A stretch of DNA of 64,000 nucleotides, taken from Rhodococcus sp. OK302. GTDB lineage: Bacteria > Actinomycetota > Actinomycetes > Mycobacteriales > Mycobacteriaceae. Where the stretch lies: NCBI RefSeq assembly GCF_002245895.1, contig NZ_NPJZ01000001.1, positions 1,648,501 to 1,712,500 of the forward strand, written 5' to 3'. Both the position numbers and the translations under genes were made by a program. This document shows positions 40,901-49,330 of this stretch, piece by piece. The notes beneath the pieces were generated by a model that was given only the letters and a program-made list of their open reading frames with translations, made no database searches and had not been told where the DNA came from. Each line of letters opens with the position of its first letter. The first letter of the stretch is position 1.

Positions 40901-41094
40901 CGGACGAGCGCACACAGCGCGCATTGATCGAGAACGAGGCCGCAGGTCCGTGGCGTCTGGCAAGTTCGGTGACCTATGACGATGTGATTGACCCGCGCGA
41001 ATTGCGCAACGCGCTGCTCGGGGCGCTGCGACTCTCGGCCGGCCGTGATTCGGAGCCCGCCAGTCCCGTCATGCGTACTGGATACTTGCCCTGA
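37924..41094 (+). CDS. Acyl-CoA ligase fused to a biotin-dependent carboxyltransferase (ACC beta) domain
   Basis: A single frame of 1056 aa. Residues about 40-545 are a complete ANL acyl-CoA ligase: 'YTSGTTGRPKG' at 197-207, 'TTYGLTES' near 346, 'GWLRTGD' at 425-431 and catalytic Lys537 in 'NATGKVVRK'. Residues about 580-1050 are a complete carboxyltransferase of the acyl-CoA carboxylase beta type: 'EDFTVAGGSIGTAAATKR', 'GGPHVHAVQSGVADN' and 'LAGALDVAAAEKATRF', with 'FLADNPGVLAGSKSE' and 'KAFGFGGSVMG'. The fusion would couple CoA activation of an acid to carboxylation (or decarboxylation) of the thioester. No biotin carboxylase or BCCP gene lies in the window, so a housekeeping AccA3-type subunit would be needed. 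It is the first gene of the island. The start could be ATG 37924 or 37942. Confidence 0.9.
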   Translation: MVVQADMAHRRSLAVEELTGPGQLFEVADESVRGHVMPVFTNRAHTLREILAASVRYGDAEYLVCDELRITFADHFSRVASLAEELRRTYSIGKGDRVAILSANNAQWIVTFWAATSLGAIVVGMNAMWSAPEIDYGMKHSTPKLVVADAKRRELLGDVNVPVLSVESDVPRLSTVHVAAELPTCAIDEDDPAVILYTSGTTGRPKGATHSHRNVITANDFHRFNDALATHLGSTPADRRFLLSNPLFHIASLHNLAVPRLSIGDTAVIYSGRFDIDRVLRLIEREQVTNWGAVPTMANRLVSHGDLSRYDLSSLKTMSLGSAPSSTVLKEKVRELLPVAGRSLGTTYGLTESSTGATLATAADLEDYPDSVGRPVVTMSVEIRDDNGHRLPDGYEGEICLRGPHVMVGYWNNESATSAALDEEGWLRTGDLGFMADGHLRVSSRRSDLILRGGENIYPVEVENVLSEHPAVQECAVVGVSHEDLGEEVAAIVVVEEPGSVTEVELLGYLRERLAKYKVPSRWRLTTEPLPRNATGKVVRKQLDVEAEPSMVSENRHAWAPLLAALDERRVAARAMGGPDKLLRYRRFGRVDSRERIAKLLDHGTFQEIGILGGDTSIPSDGFVAGSGLVDGRPVLVGSEDFTVAGGSIGTAAATKRARIAELAKRERAPLIMLLEGAGHRATNALHPHRPAPNDLQAMAELSGLVPTVSIVCGPSAGHGALAAPMSDFVVMIEGHGALFTAGPPLVEASLGEKVTKEDLGGPHVHAVQSGVADNVAADIDSALAMARRYLSYFPSNAWSRTEHSDTEAPIAAPRSLETLLDILPPNPRIPYDMRDVLSVMVDDGSLFELQPHHGSSVITALARMGGRAVAVVANQPLVLAGALDVAAAEKATRFIEMTGAFHLPLIFLADNPGVLAGSKSERDGILRASARMFAAQHRSTVPKMHVTVRKAFGFGGSVMGQNAFDHQTISLSFPGGMLGGIPAAVGGRTAKADERTQRALIENEAAGPWRLASSVTYDDVIDPRELRNALLGALRLSAGRDSEPASPVMRTGYLP

Positions 41095-41127
41095 TCGTTT
41101 GTATTGCAAGAGAATTGGAGAAGATTT

Positions 41128-42168
41128 GTGAGCCTGAGTGCAGCCGGTGTTGAAGAGTCCGATACGACGCACATCTTTCGGAATATGTTCGGCAGCCGTC
41201 TGAGGATCCCCGTCATCGCAGCTCCGATGCTCAGGGTGAGCGGGATTGAACTTGTCTCGGCCGCCTGTGCCGCGGGAGTAGTCGGTGCCTTTCCGACGGC
41301 TAACGCTCGCACCGTGGAGGAACTCGATAACTGGCTGACGATCTTCGATCGCGAGCAGGCGGAGAGCGGTGGAACAATCGCCCCGTACTGCCCCAACCTG
41401 ATCATCAGGCAACCTCGACTGGCAGACGATCTTGCGTGTCTACTCCGACACCGGGTGGAATTGGTAATTGCGAGTGTAGGGTCTCCCGCGCCGATCATCG
41501 GTCCCCTTCACGACATCGGTGCCAAGGTCTTTGCCGACGTCGGAACTCTTCGTCACGCCGAGAAAGCAGTTGCGGCCGGAGCAGACGGACTCGTGTTGTT
41601 GTCCGCGGGGGCCGGTGGTCAGACGGGTTGGATGAACCCGTTCGTCTTTGTTCGCGCGGTTCGCGAATTCTTCGAGGGCACAGTTATTCTCGCAGGAGGA
41701 ATCTCGGACGGACACGCCTTGTGGGCCGCGGAGGTGGCGGGATACGACGCGGCCTACATGGGTACTCGGTTCATTGCCACGGACGAGAGTGCCGGTGCCC
41801 CGGCGTACAAGGACATGTTGGTCGCCAGCACGATGGACGATGTACTTCTGACCAACGCGTTCACAGGGTTGCGCACGAACATGCTCGAGCCGTCCATCAG
41901 GGCGCAGGGGCTCGATCCCGGAAAATTGAACGAGCAGATCTCCGTGAAGGATTCGGCCGAACTGTTCGGGGCGAAGGCGCCGGCCGCTGGTCCGGTGCGA
42001 TGGACCGACGTCTGGAGTGCCGGACACACGGTGTCGGGTGTGAAGCGGCGAGGGCCGGTATCGGACCTCGTCCGAGATACGCGAAACGAGTACGACAGTG
42101 CCCGTGCGAGAACCCGTTCGATGCTCGAGATGCAGGCGAACGTGACTGCGCTGGAGGAACTTCAGTGA
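41128..42168 (+). CDS. Nitronate monooxygenase-like FMN enzyme
   Basis: A 346-aa TIM-barrel flavoprotein of the nitronate monooxygenase/2-nitropropane dioxygenase/FabK-like family. It has 'RIPVIAAPMLRVSG' at the N-terminus, 'GADGLVLLSAGAGGQTGW' (phosphate/FMN loop), 'VILAGGISDGHALWAAEVAGYDAAYMGTRFIAT' in outline, and a C-terminal helix. GTG 41128 has GGAGAAG 6-8 bases upstream and is preferred over TTG 41104. In CoA-thioester gene clusters such proteins are often of unproven role and could act as an enoyl reductase or oxidise an intermediate. It is coupled to the following ligase by a GTGA overlap. Confidence 0.82.
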   Translation: MSLSAAGVEESDTTHIFRNMFGSRLRIPVIAAPMLRVSGIELVSAACAAGVVGAFPTANARTVEELDNWLTIFDREQAESGGTIAPYCPNLIIRQPRLADDLACLLRHRVELVIASVGSPAPIIGPLHDIGAKVFADVGTLRHAEKAVAAGADGLVLLSAGAGGQTGWMNPFVFVRAVREFFEGTVILAGGISDGHALWAAEVAGYDAAYMGTRFIATDESAGAPAYKDMLVASTMDDVLLTNAFTGLRTNMLEPSIRAQGLDPGKLNEQISVKDSAELFGAKAPAAGPVRWTDVWSAGHTVSGVKRRGPVSDLVRDTRNEYDSARARTRSMLEMQANVTALEELQ

Positions 42169-43730
42169 TATCTGCAGGAAATCGGAATGCGGGAATCTCC
42201 GGCCCCGGCCAGACGATGGGTTCGCTGACGATTCGGGCGCTACGTCGATATCCGGAACGGCTGGCGTTCTCCTGGGACGGCGGGAGGCTCTCCTATGCCG
42301 GTGCGGCCGATCTGATCGGACGCTATCAACATGTACTGCAGCGCAAGGGATTAGGTCGAGGATCTACCCTCGCGATATTGGCCGGCAACCGTGCCGAAGC
42401 CTGGTGTATCGGCGCAGCCGCGCATGCTTCCGGAATCGCGACGTCATGGTTGCATCCGATGGGCTCGTTCGACGATCAGATGTTCCAGATACGCGACGCC
42501 GAAGTAGACGGCGTGGTGGTCGATGAACGCCATCACAGTGAGCGTGCCGGGCAATTGGCCGCCGCGTGCGTAGACGATGTCACTGCTGTTTTCAGTTTCG
42601 GACCGTGCGACTTTGCCTGTGATCTGGAAGATTTGGCGAATTCGGTCGGAAGTTCGCGGGCAGTAGACCTTGCCTCGCGATCGGACATCGCAGTGATCGC
42701 GTATACCGGCGGAACTACCGGAAAACCGAAAGGCGTGATGCGTCGCCATGCGTCTGCTGTCCGGGCGACGGCCGGCATTTTGAGCGACTTCGAGATTCCG
42801 GACAGCCCTCGTTACCTTTCGGTAGCACCCTTGAGTCATGTCGGTGGGTCGAAAGTGTTGTCCACCTTCATTCGTGGTGGCAGCGTGCATCTGATCAACG
42901 GATTCACCCCGGAGCGTGTCTTCGCTGCGATAGAGCGTGAGCGATCGAACTTCACGCTCCTTGTGCCGTCGATGATCTACTCGATGCTCGACGACCCCGC
43001 CATCGACGGCGCGGATCTTTCTTCGCTGGAGTTGATCCTGTACGGTGCATCGCCGATGTCGCCGTCCCGGTTGATGGAGGGTCTGGATCGAGTAGGTCCG
43101 GTATTTTCGCAACTGTACGGACAGACCGAGTGTTATCCGATCGCACTACTGAAAAAGTCAGACCACGATCCGAGCGACCCGGATCTGCTCTCGTCCTGTG
43201 GATTTCCGCTCAGTCCATTCACCGTTTCGGTACGGGACGCCGAGGGACAGGAGGTCCCCACGGGCGAACTCGGAGAAGTGTGCGTGCGCGACGGTGCCAC
43301 AATGGATGGCTACTGGAAGAACGACGAGTTGACGGCAGAAACGCTCGTGGACGGTTGGTTGCATACCGGCGATATCGCGCGTGCCGATGATCGGGGATAC
43401 CTGTACATCGTCGATCGTAAGAAGGACATGATCATCAGCGGTGGGTTCAATGTCTATCCCAAAGAGGTCGAGGATGCGTTGACCTCCCATGAATCTGTAT
43501 CCAGCGCCGCAGTGTACGGAACCCCGGACGACAAATGGGGTGAAGCCGTGACGGCGTCGGTAGTTCTACGGCCCGGCGCAATCGTCGATGAGTCCGAGTT
43601 GGTGGCGTTGGTCAAGCAACGCAAAGGGTCGGTCCAAGCCCCGAAGCGGATTCACATCGTGGACAGCCTTCCATTGACCGCGTTGGGCAAGGTGGATAAG
43701 AAGGCATTGCGAGATCAGCCAGGGCCCTGA
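42165..43730 (+). CDS. Acyl-CoA ligase (ANL superfamily)
   Basis: A 521-aa ligase from GTG 42165, which overlaps the preceding stop (GTGA) and has GGAGG 8 bases upstream. Motifs are 'YTGGTTGKPKGVM', 'LYGQTE', 'GWLHTGD', 'DRKKDMIISGGFNVYPKEVE', and the C-terminal Lys in 'LTALGKVDKKAL'. It activates a carboxylic acid with ATP and CoA. The open frame extends far upstream (to 41436) but only as a shadow of the flavoprotein gene. It ends the first transcription unit of the island. Substrate specificity cannot be read. Confidence 0.9.
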   Translation: MISAGNRNAGISGPGQTMGSLTIRALRRYPERLAFSWDGGRLSYAGAADLIGRYQHVLQRKGLGRGSTLAILAGNRAEAWCIGAAAHASGIATSWLHPMGSFDDQMFQIRDAEVDGVVVDERHHSERAGQLAAACVDDVTAVFSFGPCDFACDLEDLANSVGSSRAVDLASRSDIAVIAYTGGTTGKPKGVMRRHASAVRATAGILSDFEIPDSPRYLSVAPLSHVGGSKVLSTFIRGGSVHLINGFTPERVFAAIERERSNFTLLVPSMIYSMLDDPAIDGADLSSLELILYGASPMSPSRLMEGLDRVGPVFSQLYGQTECYPIALLKKSDHDPSDPDLLSSCGFPLSPFTVSVRDAEGQEVPTGELGEVCVRDGATMDGYWKNDELTAETLVDGWLHTGDIARADDRGYLYIVDRKKDMIISGGFNVYPKEVEDALTSHESVSSAAVYGTPDDKWGEAVTASVVLRPGAIVDESELVALVKQRKGSVQAPKRIHIVDSLPLTALGKVDKKALRDQPGP

Positions 43731-43743
43731 CTAGGTCCTTCGT

Positions 43744-43776
43744 CCCGAATTTCCGTCTCGTTGAGCGGGATTCGGG
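43744..43776 (+). terminator. Hairpin after the ligase gene
   Basis: cccgaat (43744-43750) / attcggg (43770-43776) with a 19-base loop, 14 bp after the stop. A weak-to-moderate terminator candidate without a T-run. Confidence 0.4.
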
Positions 43777-43802
43777 GTTGGTGAATTTTCACTCTGGATC
43801 GA

Positions 43803-43844
43803 AACTCAAACTGAGTTCCAAAAAACGTATACCTAATAGGTATA
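43803..43844. promoter_or_regulatory. Two adjacent palindromes upstream of the peptide-type importer operon
   Basis: aactca-aac-tgagtt (43803-43817) and the 17-bp perfect palindrome tatacctaataggtata (43828-43844) lie 86-127 bp before the binding-protein start, in a locally A/T-rich stretch. They are likely binding sites for one or two regulators and overlap the probable promoter. Confidence 0.6.
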
Positions 43845-43929
43845 TTCGCGTTAGTCTGCCAAGTAGACCTGAGCGGCTGTGTGCGTACGGGGTTTCTGAT
43901 CGGTAGAGATTCACTTCGAGAGGAATTCG

Positions 43930-45510
43930 ATGACCGGAAAATGGAACGGCAGAGGCAAAGTTGCCGCCGTGGCGTTGGTGACTGCGCTGGCAGTGGCCGG
44001 GTGCGGCGGAGGTGGCGGAACAACCACGGCCGGCGGCTCGACTGCGTCGGCAGCGGATATCGATCGCAGTGCCGTCCTTCGGGTGACGGCGGCGGCGCCG
44101 ACTCGAAATCTGGACCCGTACCTGCAGGCAAGCTATGGCGGATGGGGCTACCTGACTCCGATGTTCGATCGTTTGACGATGGTCGACAAGGACGGCAATC
44201 TCATTCCAGGACTTGCTAAGTCATGGGAGTTTGCCCCCGACGGCGCGTATCTCGAATTGAAGCTGCGGGACGACGTCACGTTCCATGACGGATCCAAGTT
44301 CGATGCCGCAGCTGTCGCCGCGAACTTCCAACGCGGAAAGACAATGGCCGGTAGCACGGTTGTCGCAGCGCTCGACGACATCACCTCGATTGAGGCTGTA
44401 GATCCGACGACGGTGCGTTTGAACCTCGTCAAGGGATCCGGGGTGGAATTGCCCGGACTGTTCAGCACCAATGTCGGAATGATGGTCAGCCCCAAGGTTA
44501 TAGAAGCCGGTACTGACATTCGGAACGATCCCGGCCAGGGCGGATCCGGACCGTACATCGTAACGAAGTACGTGCCGGAAGAATCTCTTGATGTCACACG
44601 CGCCGAGGGAACATACTGGGATTCGGCAGCGGGATTGCTCGGTGGGATCCAGTTCAAGTGGATGCCCGATGCAACGACACGCCTGAACGGCCTGCAGACC
44701 GGTGCCACGGACATCAGCTGGGTTAGCTCTGCCAACGAGATCGTCCAGTCCCAGACGCTTGCGGACCGCAATGTCATCGGCGTTGACAAGGTGAAGTTCC
44801 GCAACGTGCTCGGTGTCTTCATGCGCGCACGCGATGACTTGGCGAAACCTGAAGTGCGCCAGGCAGTTGCACATGCAATCGACCCGGAGGCAATCAGTGC
44901 GCTCTTCTCGGGTACCTGCACGCCGTACCGTCAGATGTATCCCGAATCCAGCTGGGCAGCGGATCCCTCCTACAAGTACCCGTATACCTTTGATCTGGAG
45001 AAGGCCAAGAGCCTTGTTCAAGGTGCGGGTGGAGCGAAGATCTCATTGACCTTCGCTGCCGGAACCAACACCGAGAAGCCCACCAACGTGATTCAGTCTT
45101 CTTTGGCTGCAGCGGGATTCGATGCCGAGCTCGAGCCGGTGCCGAACACGCAGAACGAACCGGGATACATTGCCGGCAACTACCAGTCGATGGTGTCCAA
45201 CAGCTTCAGCCCGAAGGTCGATCCGGCCGAAACTGTCAATACGTTTGTCGTGGGTCCCTACGACATGAGCAACGGCAATCCCGAAGTTGCAGCACTGGCA
45301 AAGAAGGCCTCCGACCCGACGTTGTCGCAGGACGCTCGCGCTGACCTGTACCACGAGATTTGGTCGAAGACACTCGCGGAAGCCATGTGGGTGCCGATCT
45401 GCAACCAGACGAACGCCACGATATTCAGTGGCAAGGTTGTCAATGCCGACAACATCCCGTGGGTCGATACCGGAATCTTCGATCTGCGATACGTCGGATT
45501 GACCAAGTAG
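43930..45510 (+). CDS. Family 5 (Dpp/Opp-type) substrate-binding lipoprotein
   Basis: A 526-aa protein with a lipoprotein signal (basic start, hydrophobic helix, lipobox 'LAVAGC' ending near residue 25) and a Gly/Thr/Ser-rich linker. The large cluster C binding domain carries the family 5 signature region 'LAKSWEFAPDGAYLELKLRDDVTFHDG' in outline and 'VRQAVAHAIDPEAI'. It is anchored outside the membrane. It is the first gene of a complete importer operon with two permeases and two ATPases. Members bind peptides, nickel chelates, glutathione, opines or other organic ligands. Context suggests uptake of the compound degraded by the island. Confidence 0.9.
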   Translation: MTGKWNGRGKVAAVALVTALAVAGCGGGGGTTTAGGSTASAADIDRSAVLRVTAAAPTRNLDPYLQASYGGWGYLTPMFDRLTMVDKDGNLIPGLAKSWEFAPDGAYLELKLRDDVTFHDGSKFDAAAVAANFQRGKTMAGSTVVAALDDITSIEAVDPTTVRLNLVKGSGVELPGLFSTNVGMMVSPKVIEAGTDIRNDPGQGGSGPYIVTKYVPEESLDVTRAEGTYWDSAAGLLGGIQFKWMPDATTRLNGLQTGATDISWVSSANEIVQSQTLADRNVIGVDKVKFRNVLGVFMRARDDLAKPEVRQAVAHAIDPEAISALFSGTCTPYRQMYPESSWAADPSYKYPYTFDLEKAKSLVQGAGGAKISLTFAAGTNTEKPTNVIQSSLAAAGFDAELEPVPNTQNEPGYIAGNYQSMVSNSFSPKVDPAETVNTFVVGPYDMSNGNPEVAALAKKASDPTLSQDARADLYHEIWSKTLAEAMWVPICNQTNATIFSGKVVNADNIPWVDTGIFDLRYVGLTK

Positions 45511-45632
45511 AACTGCTGAATTCAGATCGTTCTCGATGAAGACCGGTTCGCTTCCGGGTATCTGCAATCTGCACGTACCCGGAGGCGGAACCGCCGACAC
45601 GGACCGGCTGTAAGCGCCGGTGAGGGGTGCTT

Positions 45633-46574
45633 ATGTTGCGTTATGCCGGGCGACGGCTGTTGGCGGCTGTGCCGCTTCTGTTGATCGTGCCCTTGATGAT
45701 CTTCTTGTTGATCGATCTGTCGCCCGGAGATCCGGCGGTCATTCTCGCCGGAGAAAATCCGACGCCCGAGCGGCTGGCCGAGATCCGTTCGTCACTTCAT
45801 TTGGACGACAACATCTTCCTGCGATATCTCCGATGGGTCGGGGGCGTGTTGCAAGGAGATTTGGGAACGTCGTTCCTCTCCCACCAGTCGGTTACGGATC
45901 TGATATTGCGGAGGATGGCGACAACGCTGTCACTGGTGATCTTCACGATGGTGCTTGCGGTGACGGTCGGCGTGATCCTCGGCGTTGTCGCATCGCTGCG
46001 CCCTGGCGGAATCGTCGACCGCATGGTCAACGTCGTGGCATCCATCGCGATTGCCATTCCGGCGTTCTGGTTCGGCCTGGTATTGGTATCCGTCTTTGCC
46101 GTAACGAATCAGATCTTTCCGGCCTTCGGGTACGCCCCGCTGTCCGCCGGTTTTGTTCCTTGGATTCAGCACCTGATCTTGCCCGGTACTGCGCTGGCCT
46201 TGCTGCCCGCCGCGGAAGTGACACTTCAATTACGCTCGTCGCTGGGACAAGTCCTGAAGAGTGACTACATTCTCAACGCGGAGGCGAAGGGCCTCAGTCG
46301 CGCCAGCGTCGTCTTCAAACACGGACTTAAGAACGCGTGTATCCCGGTGGTCACGGTGCTGGGCTTCCGGGTCTCCGAAGTACTGGGCGGAGCAGTGACC
46401 ATCGAAATCATCTACGGCATGCCAGGTCTCGGAAGTCTGGCGGTGGACAGCGTCCAGAACCGTGATATTCCGGTACTGCTCGGATTCGTACTCTTCACGA
46501 CCGTGGTCGTGGTGGTGGTGAATCTGCTTGTCGATATTTCCTATGGCTACTTCAACCCTAAGGTTCGCGCATGA
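45633..46574 (+). CDS. DppB-type ABC permease
   Basis: A 313-aa protein with six predicted helices. The N-terminal 'MLRYAGRRLLAAVPLLLIV' helix precedes a conserved extracytoplasmic loop. The EAA motif region is 'AEAKGLSRASVVFKHGLKNA', followed by 'EIIYGMPGLGSLAVDSV'. ATG 45633 has GAGGGG 5 bases upstream; GTG 45627 is an alternative. It overlaps the next permease gene by ATGA. It forms the translocation channel with the following gene product. Confidence 0.9.
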   Translation: MLRYAGRRLLAAVPLLLIVPLMIFLLIDLSPGDPAVILAGENPTPERLAEIRSSLHLDDNIFLRYLRWVGGVLQGDLGTSFLSHQSVTDLILRRMATTLSLVIFTMVLAVTVGVILGVVASLRPGGIVDRMVNVVASIAIAIPAFWFGLVLVSVFAVTNQIFPAFGYAPLSAGFVPWIQHLILPGTALALLPAAEVTLQLRSSLGQVLKSDYILNAEAKGLSRASVVFKHGLKNACIPVVTVLGFRVSEVLGGAVTIEIIYGMPGLGSLAVDSVQNRDIPVLLGFVLFTTVVVVVVNLLVDISYGYFNPKVRA

Positions 46575-47458
46575 CTGACCCTGAGGCACTTACGGAGAGC
46601 GCTACGACGAAGCGTTCCAGTCGCAATCGCGGGCTGAAAGTTCTGCTGCAGAAGCCGGTTACATTGGTGGCAGGTGTCTTTCTTCTGCTGCTGGTGCTCA
46701 TGGCTGTTTTTGCCCCGATCCTGGCTCCGCACGACCCGTACTTGCAGGAAGTTGTCAACCGCCTGCAGCCACCGAGCGCAGATCATCTCTTGGGAACCGA
46801 CGACTACGGGCGAGATGTGCTGAGCAGATTGATCTACGGCGCTCGAATCTCCCTGACAGCATCCCTCCAAGCTGTGAGCGTGGCACTGATTCTGGGGCTT
46901 CCCCTGGGCGTTATGGCGGGCTATCGAGGTGGCTGGGTTGATTCCCTGATCACCCGAGTGATGGACGCGTTGATGAGTGCCCCGGCGCTCGTGCTCGCAA
47001 TTACGATCGTTGCGGTCCTCGGATCCGGAATCACCAATGCGATGCTCGCCATCGGTTTGGTGATGGCGCCCAGATTCTTCCGTGTCGCAAGGGCTTCCAC
47101 CATGGACGTGCGTCAGGAGACCTACATCGAGGCCGCAATTGCACTGGGATGTTTGCCGATCAGGACAATTGTTCGCCACATCCTCCCGAATGTCTTGCCG
47201 CCTGTCGTGCTGGTCATCTCGGTGTCACTCGGCGCAGCCGTCGCGGCTGAAGCTAGCTTGAGTTTCCTCGGTCTCGGTGCAAAGGCCCCGGCCGCGAGTT
47301 GGGGTTCGATGCTCAGCACCGCGGCGTCGAATATGCAGATTGCGCCGTACCTCGTTTGGCCGCCCGGCGTGATGATCTTTCTGACCGTCCTGTCCTTCAC
47401 CTACCTGGGCGACGGTGTTCGTCGGTCCCTTCTACGGAGTCGCAATGGTGACAATTAG
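46571..47458 (+). CDS. DppC-type ABC permease
   Basis: A 295-aa protein with the DppC-specific N-terminal region ('PILAPHDPYLQEVVNRLQPP', 'HLLGTDDYGRDVLSRLIYGAR') and an EAA loop ('EAAIALGCLPIRTIVRHILPN'). About six helices end with 'LTVLSFTYLGDGVRR'. The start overlaps the DppB stop by four bases, and the 3' end overlaps the ATPase start by 14 bp. Partner of the preceding permease. Confidence 0.9.
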   Translation: MTDPEALTESATTKRSSRNRGLKVLLQKPVTLVAGVFLLLLVLMAVFAPILAPHDPYLQEVVNRLQPPSADHLLGTDDYGRDVLSRLIYGARISLTASLQAVSVALILGLPLGVMAGYRGGWVDSLITRVMDALMSAPALVLAITIVAVLGSGITNAMLAIGLVMAPRFFRVARASTMDVRQETYIEAAIALGCLPIRTIVRHILPNVLPPVVLVISVSLGAAVAAEASLSFLGLGAKAPAASWGSMLSTAASNMQIAPYLVWPPGVMIFLTVLSFTYLGDGVRRSLLRSRNGDN

Positions 47459-48494
47459 TGATGACACCCGCACATCAGCGGGGCTCGGCGCGAAAGGTGA
47501 ACCGCTTCTACGGGTTCGAGATCTGACGATCGAGTTTCCGAGTGCCGGCGGATGGCAAACGACGGTCGACGGCGTCTCGTTCGATGTCGGCGCCGGAGAA
47601 TCCGTGGCGCTGGTGGGTGAATCCGGTTCCGGGAAGACTGTTTCGTCGCTGGCGGTAATGGGATTGACTGCGGCAACCGGTGGCCGGATTGCGAGAGGGT
47701 CCATAGAATTCGACGGACGAGATCTGACCAAGGTTCCCGAGCGCGAGTGGCGAAAGCTGCGCGGTACGGGAATGGGCATGATCTTCCAGCAGCCCATTCG
47801 TAGTCTCAATCCTGCCTATACGGTCGGCGATCAGATCGCGGAATCCGTTCGCAAGCATCTGGGTTTGGATCGCAAGGCTGCTCTGGCGAGGGCAGTGGAG
47901 ATGCTCGAACTGGTACAGATTCCCCGAGCCAAGGAGCGGGTGACCGAGTACCCGCATGCGTTCAGTGGTGGCATGTGCCAGCGAGTAATGATCGCAATGG
48001 TGATGGCATGCAATCCGCGGTTGCTGATCGCCGACGAACCCACCACCGCGCTCGATGTGACCGTGCAAGCGAAAATCCTCGATCTGCTGCGAGATCTGCA
48101 GGAGCAGACGGGAGTGGCGCTACTCTTCGTCAGTCACGATCTTGCTGTGGTTGCGGAACTCTGCCAGCGTGTTGTGGTCATGTATGCCGGCGAGATCGCG
48201 GAAAATGCTGCTGCAGAAGAAGTCTTCTTCCGACCGCAGCACCCCTACACATCTGGGCTCCTTGCGTCGATACCGCAGCCTGGACTGAATACGGATCGCA
48301 GACTGGTTGCGATTCCCGGAGGAATCCCCGCGGCCGCAGATTGGCCGACGGGTTGCCGTTTCGCGCCGAGATGCGGGCATGCCACTCCGGGTGTCTGCGA
48401 CGTGCAGCACCCACCGATGGCGAGTGTTCCCACCGGAGAAGCGCGATGCCTGCGTGTTCAGGATCTCGATCTGCAAGGAGTGAGCGTGCGATGA
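47445..48494 (+). CDS. DppD-type ABC ATPase
   Basis: A 349-aa protein from ATG 47445 (GGAG 5 bases upstream). Walker A is 'GESGSGKTVSS', Q-loop 'IFQQPIRSLNP', signature 'FSGGMCQRVMIA' and Walker B 'RLLIADEPTTALD'. The C-terminal oligopeptide-transporter extension has the Cys-containing motif 'GCRFAPRCGHATPGVC', which in this subfamily can hold an Fe-S cluster. It energises import together with the following ATPase. Confidence 0.92.
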   Translation: MVTISDDTRTSAGLGAKGEPLLRVRDLTIEFPSAGGWQTTVDGVSFDVGAGESVALVGESGSGKTVSSLAVMGLTAATGGRIARGSIEFDGRDLTKVPEREWRKLRGTGMGMIFQQPIRSLNPAYTVGDQIAESVRKHLGLDRKAALARAVEMLELVQIPRAKERVTEYPHAFSGGMCQRVMIAMVMACNPRLLIADEPTTALDVTVQAKILDLLRDLQEQTGVALLFVSHDLAVVAELCQRVVVMYAGEIAENAAAEEVFFRPQHPYTSGLLASIPQPGLNTDRRLVAIPGGIPAAADWPTGCRFAPRCGHATPGVCDVQHPPMASVPTGEARCLRVQDLDLQGVSVR

Positions 48495-49330
48495 GTCTTC
48501 TCGAAGTTTCGAATGTTTCGAAATCGTTTTCATCCGGACGCGACTTCCTCGGGCGTCGGACGAAGTGGTCACACGCGGTCAAGGATGTCAGCTTCACCCT
48601 CGAGGCCGGCGAATGTCTTGCAGTCGTGGGGGAGTCGGGTGCCGGCAAATCGACGGTCGGCCGTATTGCACTCAGGTTGATCGAACCCGATACCGGCTCG
48701 ATCACGTTCGACGGCGTCGACGTGCGGGCGGCCAGGCCGGCTGACCTACGCAAGATGCGACGCGGGATGCAGATGATCTTCCAGGATCCGCACAGTTCAC
48801 TCAATCCACGAATGACAGTGGTGGATGCAGTAATCGAACCACTTGTCGTCCACACCGATATGGACCGGGTTGCGCGCGAAAAGCTGGCGACGCAGATGTT
48901 GGACAAAGTCGGTATCGGCTCACGCTATTTCGGTAGATATCCAGCGGAATTGTCGGGTGGGCAGCTTCAGCGCGTGGCCATTGCGCGCGCATTGACGTTG
49001 AATCCCAAGATGATCGTCTGCGATGAGCCCGTTGCAGCACTGGATGTTTCGGTTCGTGCTCAGGTGCTCAATCTCCTGCGAGACCTTCAGGAGGAACTCG
49101 GGCTTGCCTATCTCTTCGTGTGCCATGACTTGGCATTGATCGAAGTCATCGCGGACCGTGTCCTGGTGATGGCGAGCGGCGAGGTGGTCGAGAGTGGGCC
49201 GGTTGCAGACATCTTCCGGAATCCGCAGCAGGAGTACACCCGGACCCTGCTCGAAGCGATTCCCGTACCGGTGCCACGTTCGGCTCGCGAACGGGGCTTC
49301 GGCGTGGTTCCTGCGGAAACCGTGGGATGA
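48491..49330 (+). CDS. DppF-type ABC ATPase
   Basis: A 279-aa ATPase from ATG 48491 (ATGA overlap with DppD). Walker A is 'GESGAGKSTVGR', Q-loop 'IFQDPHSSLNPRMTV', signature 'LSGGQLQRVAIA' and Walker B 'MIVCDEPVAALD'. It is slightly shorter than usual because the C-terminal Cys-containing extension is absent. The long open frame upstream is a shadow of DppD. It overlaps the downstream cupin gene by ATGA. Confidence 0.92.
   Translation: MSLLEVSNVSKSFSSGRDFLGRRTKWSHAVKDVSFTLEAGECLAVVGESGAGKSTVGRIALRLIEPDTGSITFDGVDVRAARPADLRKMRRGMQMIFQDPHSSLNPRMTVVDAVIEPLVVHTDMDRVAREKLATQMLDKVGIGSRYFGRYPAELSGGQLQRVAIARALTLNPKMIVCDEPVAALDVSVRAQVLNLLRDLQEELGLAYLFVCHDLALIEVIADRVLVMASGEVVESGPVADIFRNPQQEYTRTLLEAIPVPVPRSARERGFGVVPAETVG

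Noticed and set aside
41436..43730. 764-aa frame as a ligase with a long N-terminal extension
   Set aside because: The first 243 codons are a shadow of the flavoprotein gene; GTG 42165 with GGAGG gives a normal 521-aa ligase.
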